Shown piece by piece: positions 1 to 9,468 of a DNA stretch of 36,317 bases. This stretch comes from Rachicladosporium sp. CCFEE 5018 (Eukaryota; Ascomycota; Dothideomycetes; Cladosporiales; Cladosporiaceae), in contig KZ111140.1 of NCBI GenBank assembly GCA_002077045.2, forward strand, positions 1,218,959-1,255,275, written 5' to 3'. Position 1 is the stretch's first letter, and each line of letters opens with the position of its first letter. The position numbers were made by a program, and so were the translations under genes. A model generated the notes under the pieces. The model searched no databases. It was not told the DNA's origin and saw only the letters and a list, made by a program, of their open reading frames with translations.

Positions 1-59
1 ACACGCGCCACCGCAATACAATAACAGCAACTAATCAGTAATCCGTAATCACCAGAATC

Positions 60-2096
60 ATGCCTATCCGCGCCATCAACCCCTTTGCGTCGACCACCAC
101 CACCGAAGTCCTGAACGAGAAGGAGCCTATTCGCATTGAGCAGCGCGAGGTGAAGCCTAGGTTCAGGCCACGATTCTCCATCCCCTTTACCACGTCGCCG
201 AGATCTGCAAGACCCGAGACGCCTGTGAATAACAGACTCGAGACGCCGCATCATCCCATATTTCGGCCGCCCTCACCGCAGACGCCGACTCTGAGCCTGC
301 CTACCATCAACCTCACGACTGCAACGGGCGAGAAGAGCAAGATGGAAGAGTCGCCAAGGCCATTGACACTATTCTCGCCACCATCCCCGACGGAAGTCAA
401 GATGCAAGCAAAACGGCATGCAGCTTTCGGACCATTGGGGTCGAAGCAACACCTGTATTCCTCGCGTTTTGTCGGCAGCGAGTTTCCAGATCCGGTCGAG
501 GACGAGCCGCCATACTTTTACCTGATCACGACCTACATCTCCTACCTGATATTAATAGTCTTCGGGCATGTGCGAGACTTCTTTGGCAAGCGATTCCGAC
601 AGGATAGCTATAAGCAGCTGCGAGAGATGGACGGGTACGCTCCACTGAACAGCGACTTTGACAACTTCTACACGCGAAGGCTGCAACTCAGAATCAACGA
701 TGTGTTCCGACGGCCAGTCACAGGTGTGCCAGGGCGCTTCATTACGCTCTTGGACCGCACGAGCGACGATCACAACCTCTCGTTCAAGCTCACTGGTACG
801 ACCACTGAGACTCTCAACATGAGCTCGTACAACTACCTCGGCTTTGCGCAGGCTGAGGGCGAGTGCGCTGATGCAGCGGAGATGAACATCAAGAAGTACG
901 GCATTTCATTCTGCTCGCCGAGAGGAGACTCAGGGACTGCGGACTTGCATGTGGATGTTGAGAGGCAGATCGCGGAGTTTGTGGGCAAGCCAGCGGCGAC
1001 CATCTACAGCATGGGATTTGTGACGAATGCTACCATATTTCCGGCACTTGTCGGCAAAGGCTGCTTGATGATCTCCGATCAGTTGAATCATTCATCGATC
1101 CGATTTGGTGCGCGTATCTCTGGAGCTGTCATCGATATGTTCAAGCACAATGACATGAACGACCTGGAGCGCGTACTGCGCGAGCGTATCTCGCAAGGTC
1201 AACCACGGACACATCGACCATGGCGAAAGATCCTAGTAGCTGTCGAGGGGCTATACAGCATGGAGGGCACTCTGTGTAATCTGCCCGGGCTCGTGGCACT
1301 GAAGAAGCGGTACAAGTTTGCATTGTACGTGGACGAGGCACACAGCGTCGGCGCACTCGGCCCGCGCGGCCGGGGCGTATGCGATTACTTCGGTATCGAT
1401 CCTGCAGAGATCGACATCTTGATGGGTACGCTCACAAAGTCATTCGGCGCAAATGGTGGCTACATTGCGAGCAGTAAGGCCATCATCGACAAGATCCGGG
1501 TCATCAACGCTGGTACGATCTACGGCGAGTCGCCGGCGCCTGCCGTTCTTGCACAGATCCAGTCTTCACTTCGAATCATCTCTGGCGATCTCGCGCCGGG
1601 CCAAGGCGAAGAGCGCCTACAAAGACTCGCTTTCAACTCCCGCTACCTCCGCCTCGGATTGAAGCGCCTCGGCTTCATCATCTACGGTCACGATGACTCC
1701 CCGATCATCCCTCTGGCACTCTACCACCCGGCCAAGATCCCCGCCTTCTCCCACGAGATGCTGCGACGGAAGATTGCAGTCGTCGTGGTTGGCTACCCAG
1801 CAACGCCTCTCATCTCATCTCGAGCACGATTCTGCGTGTCAGCAGCACACACGAAGGATGATCTTGATCGCCTTCTTGCTGCATGCGACCAAGCAGGTGA
1901 TGTGCTCCAGCTCAAATTCAGCTCAGGTATTGCAGGCGGACAGGAGCCACTGCATGATGGGTTGTCGAACGAGAAGGAGATGCAGGTGCGTCATATCATG
2001 GAGGCTGGAGGTAAGCCTGTGGTCACTGCGCCGAGATGGAGATTGCAGGATGTCATTCGTAGGGGCGTGCAGGATGTGAAGAAGCCGCTGGAGTGA
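60..2096 (+). CDS. LCB2: Serine palmitoyltransferase subunit 2 (Lcb2)
   Basis: Single uninterrupted frame of 678 residues. The product is the PLP-bearing catalytic subunit of serine palmitoyltransferase, which condenses L-serine with palmitoyl-CoA to 3-ketosphinganine, the first step of sphingolipid synthesis in the ER membrane, as a heterodimer with Lcb1. Seen: a membrane-proximal hydrophobic segment at about residues 152-171 followed by GHVRDFFGKRF; the cofactor region VDEAHSVGALGPRG; and GTLTKSFGANGGYIA, in which K460 should form the PLP Schiff base. The alpha-oxoamine synthase fold fills the rest. The first 130 or so residues are Pro/Ser/Thr-rich and make the protein over 100 residues longer than the yeast enzyme (561 aa). 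The start is the first ATG of the frame, after an AC-rich leader. Tandem with the acetoacetyl-CoA synthetase gene 486 bp downstream. No intron. Very confident. Confidence 0.96.
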   Translation: MPIRAINPFASTTTTEVLNEKEPIRIEQREVKPRFRPRFSIPFTTSPRSARPETPVNNRLETPHHPIFRPPSPQTPTLSLPTINLTTATGEKSKMEESPRPLTLFSPPSPTEVKMQAKRHAAFGPLGSKQHLYSSRFVGSEFPDPVEDEPPYFYLITTYISYLILIVFGHVRDFFGKRFRQDSYKQLREMDGYAPLNSDFDNFYTRRLQLRINDVFRRPVTGVPGRFITLLDRTSDDHNLSFKLTGTTTETLNMSSYNYLGFAQAEGECADAAEMNIKKYGISFCSPRGDSGTADLHVDVERQIAEFVGKPAATIYSMGFVTNATIFPALVGKGCLMISDQLNHSSIRFGARISGAVIDMFKHNDMNDLERVLRERISQGQPRTHRPWRKILVAVEGLYSMEGTLCNLPGLVALKKRYKFALYVDEAHSVGALGPRGRGVCDYFGIDPAEIDILMGTLTKSFGANGGYIASSKAIIDKIRVINAGTIYGESPAPAVLAQIQSSLRIISGDLAPGQGEERLQRLAFNSRYLRLGLKRLGFIIYGHDDSPIIPLALYHPAKIPAFSHEMLRRKIAVVVVGYPATPLISSRARFCVSAAHTKDDLDRLLAACDQAGDVLQLKFSSGIAGGQEPLHDGLSNEKEMQVRHIMEAGGKPVVTAPRWRLQDVIRRGVQDVKKPLE

Positions 2097-2582
2097 GCTT
2101 TACTAACGGTACGAAGAGGAGGAGTGATGTTCAAGCTAGGCTGGCGAGGCGTTCGGGAGGTACCCTTCTTGTCAATGTGGTACTGGCTGCCCTTGATTGT
2201 GCGAGGAGTTCGGCGAAGACACGCAGCATACATTGAGCGTTGTCGTAGAGGTTGATTGCTGTATATTAGCATATCAATAATGTCATATTCTCCCTCGATG
2301 GCTCGCTTTCCCTTCATGATCACTGCCGTTCCCCCTTGTTCCCGAGACCTCTCGCGACCATCATCATGCTGTACAGCAGAGCCGCAATGCCTCCGGCTTG
2401 ATCCGACCGGATCATGGAGCTCAATGGCTAGCATCGGTCGTGGTGGACATTGACGATTGACCGAGGTGGGGAGATGCTCAACTTTATTTCCAGCTCCAAC
2501 CGTACATCAACACAATGGCTAACACGTCTGTACTCTCGAGGCTTGAAGGACTGCAGTACGACCGTGGCTGACCGTCTGCCAC
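2097..2582. other. Intergenic: LCB2 3' region and AACS promoter
   Basis: 486 bp between two co-directional genes. Only short frames without ATG-led conserved content are seen. It should carry the LCB2 terminator and the promoter of the next gene. No clear TATA motif or repeat was noticed. Confidence 0.6.
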
Positions 2583-4706
2583 ATGGCTTCTAACGATGCT
2601 CACAAATCGAAGCTCCTTTGGCAGCATAAGGATTCCAAATCGACCCAGTTATACGCCTTTCTTGAGCACATCAACGCAACTCACCATAAGTCCTTCACCA
2701 CATATGCGGACCTCTACGCCTGGAGTATCGACGATGTCTCAACCTTCTGGGCAGCCGTGTACAGCTATGTCGGCATCCGCGCCAGCAAACCGCATAACAG
2801 CGTCGTCTCGGACCCGAAGACAATGTTCCCGAGATCGCAGTGGTTCGCGGGATGCGAGATGAACTTTGCGGAGAACTTGCTGTTTCCTGTGCTGCGTGGC
2901 GAGGATGGGAAAGAGAGCAGCGTGGACGAGGAGGAAAAGGCGGTACTGGCTGCTACGGAGACGACCCGCGAAAGAGTCACGTGGACAGAGTTGAGGGAGA
3001 GGGTGAGGCTATGTCAGGGCGGCATGCGGGCTGTAGGTGTGAGAGTTGGAGACAGGGTTGCGGGCTATGTCGCGAATCATACAAATGCTCTGGTCGCTAT
3101 GCTGGCTGCAACGAGTCTGGGAGCTATCTGGACGGCTGTGAGCCCGGACACGGGCATTACGGCTGTGTTGGACCGGATGGTGCAGATTGAGCCTGTGTTG
3201 TTGGTGGTTGACAATGCGGTCATGTATAATGGGAAGACACATCCTGTTCTGCCGAAAGTGAAAGAGATTGTGAGGGAGCTGAAGACGTTGAGGGGGACGG
3301 TGGTATTCGAGACTGTTGCAGGGATGGGAGGATTGGACGAGCTGCAGGATGGGAGTAGTAGCAAGGTGTACTCATACGATGCCTTCACGATGCTGAGCAG
3401 TGACAGCAAGTTGACCTTCGAGCAACTGCCGGCGGATCATCCAGTATACATCCTCTACTCGAGTGGCACAACAGGCGCACCCAAATGCATCGTGCACGGC
3501 GCGATCGGTACGCTGCTACAGCACAAGAAAGAGCACATCTTGCAATCCGATATTCGTCGCGGCGACAGACTCTTTTACTTCACAACCTGTACATGGATGA
3601 TGTGGCATTGGCTAGTGTCCGGTCTCGCCTCAGGCGCCACACTAGTCCTCTACGACGGCTCGCCCTTCCAGTACCTCCAATCCGGTCAATCCTTGAAAGA
3701 CAACCTCGCCATGCCGCGCCTAATCGAAGAACTGCAAATAACCCAATTCGGCACCTCAGCCAAATACCTCTCAGTCCTCGAGCAAAAGTCAGTGCAGCCA
3801 AAGAAGCACGACCATCCCCTCTCCTCCCTCCGAGCAATATACAGCACCGGCTCGCCGCTCGCGCCCTCTACATTCTCCTACGTCTATGATGCCTTCGGAC
3901 CAGAGATCAATCTCGGCTCCATCACAGGCGGCACAGATATCATTTCCCTCTTCGGTGCACCTTGTCCCTTACATCCAGTCTACGAAGGCGAGATCCAAGT
4001 CCTTGGGCTAGGCATGGCGGTGCAAGCCTGGGACTACACAGGCAAAGACGTCTCCGCCTCCGGCGAACCAGGTGATCTCGTGTGCGTACGTCCTTTTCCT
4101 TGTCAACCAGTGCAATTTTGGGGCAAGACCGGGGACGCAAAGTACAAGAGTAGCTACTTCGAGGAGTTTCCTGGCGTCTGGCACCACGGCGATTTCGTGC
4201 GATTCAACCCTCAGACTGGCGGGCTGTTCATGCTCGGTCGCTCGGACGGGATTCTGAAGCCTAGTGGGGTGAGGTTCGGAAGCGCGGAGATTTATAATGT
4301 GTTATTGAAGCATTTCCCGGATAAGATTGAGGACGCGCTTTGTATTGGACGGAGGAGAGAGACGGACGACGATGAGACTGTTGTGCTGTTTTTGAGGATG
4401 AAGGAGGGGGAGGCGTTTGATGGGGCGTTGGTGGAGAGGATCAAGGCGACAGTGCGGAAGGATCTAAGTGCGAGGCATGTGCCGGGGATTGTGGATGAGT
4501 GTCCTGAGATCCCGGCTACGGTCAATGGGAAGAAGTGAGTGAATTTGCTTGTGATCGTGGAAGTGTTGATGGGTTTGCTGACATTGTACAGGGTCGAGGG
4601 TGCTGTCAAACAGATACTGTGCGGCATGAATGTCAAGACATCTGCGAGCGTGGCGAATGCAGAATGCCTGGAGTGGTACCGGGAATGGGCAGCGTCGCAT
4701 CCGTGA
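2583..4706 (+). CDS. Acetoacetyl-CoA synthetase (AACS)
   Basis: Two exons, 2583-4534 and 4592-4706, with a 57-nt GTGAGT...TACAG intron; product 688 residues. Acyl-adenylate-forming enzyme that activates acetoacetate with ATP and CoA to acetoacetyl-CoA in the cytosol (ketone body and leucine breakdown, sterol precursor supply). Seen: N-terminal cap containing WFAGCEMNFAENLL; AMP-binding P-loop YILYSSGTTGAPK at about 289-301; SITGGTDI; the hinge region HHGDFVRF...GRSDGILKPSGVRFG; and the C-terminal VNGKK whose conserved lysine completes adenylation. The uninterrupted frame would stop right after NGKK. Splicing restores the usual tail (VEGAVKQILCG, then WYREWAASHP), which is why the intron is called. 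Family length is about 650-690. Convergent with the TPI gene. Confidence 0.95.
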
Positions 4707-5097
4707 GTGACTGCTAGACGCGAAGCTATCGGACAGGCAGCGCACAGGTGAGCACTCGCCCTCTTCGGGTTGTAGTGCTGCTGATTTGGAGCTGTCAGCG
4801 ATCGCAGCTCAGCAAAGTGGACGCGGCCGTCGCGGTGTGCCCGAGCACACTACGTTGGTGACAGCAAATGCACACGATGCCGTCCACTCGTTCAGCTGTA
4901 TTCATACGGCGCAGAAAAATTATCGAACGGTGGACAAACCGCGCCGGACTCGACAGGCCACGCTGGTGCAGCTAGTGTCAATGAATTGGTCGTTTAGTGC
5001 TATGAGGACTGCCAGGCAAGAACATGGCCCTTCCAAGCCAGTGGAGGGCTACCAAAAAGCCTTGTTAGCCGCAGAAGTGACTATATCATTCTTCCAC
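4707..5097. other. Convergent intergenic region, AACS/TPI terminators
   Basis: 391 bp between two converging genes. A reading frame continues across it opposite the TPI coding strand, but it shows no family features and is taken as a shadow. Nothing else seen. Confidence 0.6.
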
Positions 5098-5893
5098 CTA
5101 TGCCTTAGCATTGATGATGTCCACAAACGCCGGCTTCAAGCTCGCACCTCCCACAAGGAACCCATCAATATCCCCCGCCTTAGCCAACTCCTTACAGTTC
5201 TTCTCGCTCACACTGCCACCGTATATAATCCTCGTCTTCTCCGCCGCCTCGCTCCCAAGCTCCTTCCCAATCCACTCCCGAATCCCCTTGTGTACCTCCT
5301 GCGCCTGCTCAGTGCTAGCCACCTTGCCCGTGCCAATGGCCCAGACAGGCTCGTAGGCGACGACGATCTTGCTCCAGTCTTTCACCGTGGAGGAGACGGC
5401 AGCGAGCTGACGGATAACAACCTCCATCGTCTTCTCCCCCTCCCGTTGCTCCAACGTCTCACCGCAGCACAAGATCGCCCCAATACCGCCATCGAGCGCA
5501 GACTTTGTCTTCTTGGCCACGAACTCGTCACTTTCCAGCAACAGCGTGCGTCGCTCCGAGTGTCCGACAAGCGCCCACGTGATACCGCTGTCTTTTAGCT
5601 GCGCGGCGGAGATTTCACCCGTGAACGCGCCGTTCGGCTGATCGAAGAGGTTCTGCGCGGCGACTTCGATGCCTTTGCGCAGGTGCTCGCGCGTGAGTAG
5701 TAGGTAGAGGGCTGGTGGCGCGATGACTACTTCGGTATCGGGGGAGACTTTGGCGTCGTTTAGGTGCTGGACGATCGATTTGATGGAGTCGATCGTGCCG
5801 TTCCTGCGGGTTGAGATGAGTTACTGCGGATCAAGGTGGTGGTTTGGTCTCGTACATCTTGAAGTTACCGCCGACGAAGAATTGGCGAGGCAT
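5098..5893 (-). CDS. TPI1: Triosephosphate isomerase
   Basis: Two exons on the minus strand, 5893-5856 and 5803-5098, joined across a 52-nt intron (GTACGA...CCGCAG); product 247 residues, the normal length. Interconverts dihydroxyacetone phosphate and glyceraldehyde-3-phosphate in glycolysis. Seen: MPRQFFVGGNFKMNG with catalytic K12 (the intron splits the ATG codon of FKM); GHSERR with catalytic H94; AYEPVWAIGTGK with catalytic E164; flexible loop 6 follows; phosphate-binding IIYGGSV and GFLVGGASL near the end. All three catalytic residues are present. The start is set by the short first exon, which carries the invariant NFKM motif. The stop is TAG followed closely by another in-frame stop, with no peroxisomal signal in the readthrough frame. 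Confidence 0.97.
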
Positions 5894-6484
5894 ACTTGCG
5901 ATTGTGGGGGTGGGAGATGATTCGAATTGGGTCTTCTGAAGAGGGTGATAGATTTACAAAGTACAGAGAGTGAAGCGTGTATACTTTTGTTGTGAAGTTG
6001 AAGCTCGCCCAGAGCGCGAGGGGCATTTATGGTGGGGTGAGAAATGCCCGGGTCTCCCCGATGTAGGACCGCGGTCAAATTCCAGCCAAGTCAATACCGT
6101 GACAGTACGTCTTGCGATCCGATTAATGTCAATGCCATTACCTATTCGAATGCTTGCCATACGCTTACATACTTACGCCTAGAAGCGATCTGACCAAAAC
6201 GACGTAGTAACACAATCGCGATAAAGAAGTAGCAAGGAAACGGAGCCTCCTCTCGAGTGCCCCCAAATGCCTTTCGCCCACGCTCGCGACGGGAGCGTCT
6301 TCGTGTTGCGAGCCGGTGCTTACCCTTGAGGAGGTAGTCCGACTCACCGTTGATGTATCCATAACTTTGACGCGACTCGTCGTTCCGTTGGATCGAGGTC
6401 GTGTATCGATCGTCGTTCAGTCGATCGTATCGCTTCGACGCAAGGTGCTGTACATGCCAGTGAGTGTAGCAACAGCTCCTCTCA
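5894..6484. other. Intergenic: U1-70K 3' region and TPI promoter
   Basis: 591 bp between two minus-strand genes. It must contain the TPI promoter (to the right of 5893) and the 3' end of the U1-70K transcript. The short frames here look random. No RNA gene recognised. Confidence 0.6.
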
Positions 6485-7656
6485 TCAGTACCGTCTTCGT
6501 GACCTCGAATCATCATACCCACCACCGTCGTACGGACGCTTCTGACCAGCGTGATTACCGTTCGCGCCATTCGATTGCTCTCGATCGCGGTACCCGCCTC
6601 CTCCACCTCGAGGTGGCAAGGGCTCGAAGTTAGCATTGCGAGTGCCTCGGTCTTCGCTTGGTCGTCCTCCATACCCACCTCCGTAGCCGCCGCGTGGTCC
6701 CGCAGGAGCGCCGTCAATAGCGCCGCCAAACCCGATACCTCCTCTGCCACCTCCGTAGCCTCCACGGAAGCCTCCGCCGCCGCGATCGCCATAACCGTTG
6801 CGATCTCCAAATCCGCCTCCACCGCGATCGAACCCGCCTCGCCCTCCTCGGAAGCCGCCGCGGTCTCCGAAGCCGCCTCGGTCGCCGAATCCACCGCGGA
6901 AGCCTCCTCGAAAGCCAGCTCCAGGTCCCATGGGAGGTCCGCCAAACGAAGGCTTCGCAGGTGCTGCTTGAGTGTAGCCTCGTCCGCCAAGACCACCGCC
7001 AAAACGACGCGGCCGCCAGCCATTGACTGTTCGTCCTCGCTCAACGTCCACTAGCACGCGTCTACCTTTGATACGAAGCTGTTCTGTCTCCTTGTAGGCG
7101 GCTGAACGATGGAAGTCTGATGTTAGCACAATTCAGTCTCACACCAAAGTCCGTAAGCTTTACCTTTCATGTCTTTCTCGCGCTCGAATACGATGAACGC
7201 ATACCCTCTCGGCTTTCCCTTATGACTCTTCTTCTTGTCGCTCTCGCCCGTGCCAACTACTATGCGCACGCGTTCGATAGGACCGAAACGCGCAAATTCA
7301 CGTTCAATGTCCTTCACTTCGGTGTCGTAGGCCAGTCTTGACACGAAGAGCGTTCGATATGGATCACCGCGGATGTTCTTGTCCTCCTTTGGGTTGTAAA
7401 GCTTGGTGAAGCCCTCGTTCAAGTACCATTTCTGGTACTCCTCCTTCTCGATTGCCTTGCGATCCTTTGCCTCGAGCCATGATTCGGTCGGTGTGTACTC
7501 GCCAAACTCCTCTGTGAGCTGTGACGCGTACTGTGCAACTCCATCGACGTGCGCGGTTTTGCGCTCCTCAGGCGCGTGGTCGTGTGCTGGCAGGTAGCGA
7601 AGTGCTGGACGCGGCGCGAAGAGAGCGAGGAGATTCGGGGGAAGCTGGGCGGTCAT
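6485..7656 (-). CDS. SNP1: U1 small nuclear ribonucleoprotein 70 kDa
   Basis: Two exons, 7656-7164 and 7101-6485, separated by a 62-nt intron (GTAAAG...TTCAG); product 369 residues. Core protein of the U1 snRNP, binding stem-loop I of U1 snRNA and helping 5' splice-site recognition in the nucleus. Seen: the diagnostic N-terminus LPPNLLALFAPRP; U1-70K helix region to about residue 98; RRM with RNP2 LFVSRL (103-108) and RNP1 RGYAFIVF (150-157); then GRRVLVDVERGRTVNGWRPRR, typical of this family. From about 200 to 330 the protein is an extended Gly/Arg-rich (RGGF, GGFGDRGG-type) low-complexity tail, ending SRSRRRY. Strong antisense open frames over the tail result from its repetitive codons. Divergent from mL43 over a 386-bp promoter. 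Confidence 0.95.
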
Positions 7657-8042
7657 CTTGCCGCCTGTGAGTTGTAGAGAGAGCGCGTCGCGTTGGCGAC
7701 ACCTGCCTGGACTGTGCTAGCCACGGCAGGTGCAGCTCTTCTCCTGACTGATTAATCTCGAACTTGCCCCGTCGCAATCCCGGCGCGTCCAGATGGCTAT
7801 CGAATCCGATGTATGGATGCGATAGCTGCAAGTGAGTGTGTTGGATTGTGCTAGAGTCGATCGTACCATGCAGCAGTGGTAGTTGCGAGTCGCGAAGAAA
7901 CGTCGTAGTGAGGTGAAGGAAGGGGTGCGGGTTGCGTTGCGGCTGATCACGGTAATGCCAAGGCTCGCGAACATTCAGTTGATGTGATGGCAGAAGCAGA
8001 CATTCTTGGAAGGATCATCAACATCAGCAATGACCCGATAGC
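7657..8042. promoter_or_regulatory. Shared divergent promoter U1-70K / mL43
   Basis: 386 bp between the start codons of two divergently transcribed housekeeping genes, so it should hold both promoters. No individual element could be assigned with confidence. Confidence 0.5.
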
Positions 8043-8561
8043 ATGCCGCTCCAAGCGCTGCGTACAGTGACAAAGTCGCAGGTTTGTGAACTAGTGAGCT
8101 TCAGTATCGACGGAGGCTGATGCATTCATAGAATGGCGTCGGAGCCTTCATCCTTCAATGCAAGCGCATGGAGTTCCACTACTGCGACTGGGCCGGCAGC
8201 AGTCGAGGCATGAAGTGAGCGAGCATGACTTGCGCTTAACCTATGGGAGCAATCTAACAACATCTGCAGCGCCTTTCTCAAATCGCACCTCCAAGCGTTT
8301 GCGAAAGCAAATCCACAAGTCGAGATCACCGTCTCGCCACGACCTGGACGGCACCCGGTAGTGCGAGGTCTATACATGAATGGACGGGAGAAAGCGGTCT
8401 GCGTCAGGAACATGGCGCCAAGTGAGATCGTGCAGAAGGCGACGCTGCTGAGAAACGCGAACGGCGAGAGGCTGAGGAGGGTGACGAAGCCGGTGAAGAG
8501 TATGAACGAGAGTGTACGAGGCGTGTGGGATCCGTTCCATGGGAGTCAGCATCGAGTGTAA
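8043..8561 (+). CDS. MRPL51: Mitochondrial large-subunit ribosomal protein mL43
   Basis: Three exons: 8043-8081, 8132-8214 and 8270-8561; product 137 residues. Component of the mitochondrial 54S subunit with the L51/S25/CI-B8 thioredoxin-like domain. Seen: exon 1 encodes only MPLQALRTVTKSQ; exon 2 starts NGVGAFILQCKRMEFHYCDW; exon 3 continues NAFLKSHLQAFAKANP, ITVSPRPGRHP, VRGLYMNGREKAVCVRNM and ends VWDPFHGSQHRV. Introns are 50 and 55 nt with GTTTGT/ATAG and GTGAGC/GCAG ends. The start was chosen because MP.QAL directly before NGVGAFILQ is the usual fungal N-terminus. The symbol follows the yeast name for mL43 and is by homology. No separate cleavable presequence is obvious. Confidence 0.93.
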
Positions 8562-9468
8562 ACTACTGTACAACTTTACGAACTACTCGGGAGGTCCATG
8601 ACCTGGCTGCCACCCTGTTCTCCAGGCGAACGAGAATCACGAACACAAGTAGCTTGTGATGGCCTGCGAGCGCTAACGCGTTGGAAGTCATCGCTTCATG
8701 TTCTCTGATCATTCAAAGCAGGTACGAAGAGCTGGCGCGAAGAACTGGCGCGAAGAACTGGCATTAGAGGGTAAGACGCATCTAGATGGCTCGCACGGTT
8801 CGAAGCAGCAATGCATCAAGCCAACCATCGACTGTGTGCTATCTCCCTAGCGCGTGGACAGTCGATTTCGTCACCGTCAAACGACGGCACAATTCACTTT
8901 GGCAGCGCTGGCTATGCCTGACTCACTGGACGGTCGAGCTATCGTGAAGCACAACAGATCTTGGCAAATGCGCATAGAGTCTACCATTGCTTGCACGAAA
9001 CACGGAAACTCGGCACCCTGCCAATGCAGACGACTCGAGACGAAGAACCTCCAACTGCATGCTGACTCAGTGTCGAAGCAAGACGCCTCCAAGGACGCAT
9101 AACGTTCTCCGCAAAAGCAATCCATATCTGGGGTGACGACTTGCGCGATGGATGTACTCTTGGCAAGTACCATGCTCGGACTTCATTACAGGACAATGCC
9201 CGCAATATTCTGTCTCCGCTTCTCCAAGGCCTGGGACCTGGATAGTGCTTTGGTCAACTTGCTCGCGGCAGTGAAGCGCTAGGCTCCAATATCCATGAGA
9301 GCCCAAAGCTTAGACTAAAGACATTTGACAGTTTGGCCATCTCTCTTCATCCAGTGTGAGCGAAGGTTCACTGCTGCATGTCTGCCTATGGTAGCACTGG
9401 AACGCTGGGAATTTCAAAGGACCGGACTTACACGGACCACTCAGCTGAACGACAGCGATAGCGCAGCC
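8562..9468. other. Intergenic, with short 13-bp tandem repeat
   Basis: 907 bp between mL43 and the MFS gene. It has a short tandem repeat at 8725-8761 and otherwise only unconvincing short frames. The frame running into the MFS start at 9469 lacks transporter features upstream of that ATG. Confidence 0.55.
8725..8761. repeat. 13-bp direct tandem repeat, about 2.8 copies
   Basis: The unit CGCGAAGAACTGG occurs twice exactly (8736-8748, 8749-8761), preceded by a diverged, slightly shorter copy from 8725. It lies in intergenic DNA and no function is evident. Confidence 0.75.

Noticed and set aside
5070..5100. Stop-codon readthrough giving a peroxisomal TPI isoform, as reported for some fungal glycolytic enzymes
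   Set aside because: The stop is TAG, not the UGA-CUA context, and the next in-frame stop comes after about three codons with no PTS1.
4786..5598. 270-codon plus-strand frame opposite the TPI gene
   Set aside because: It begins at a TTG codon and is antisense to conserved TPI codons; no independent signal.
6142..7054. Long open frames on both strands over the U1-70K tail (for example 6142-7044 minus and 6551-7054 plus)
   Set aside because: They are shadows of the Gly/Arg-rich repeat codons; only the frame that joins the RRM exon has family motifs.
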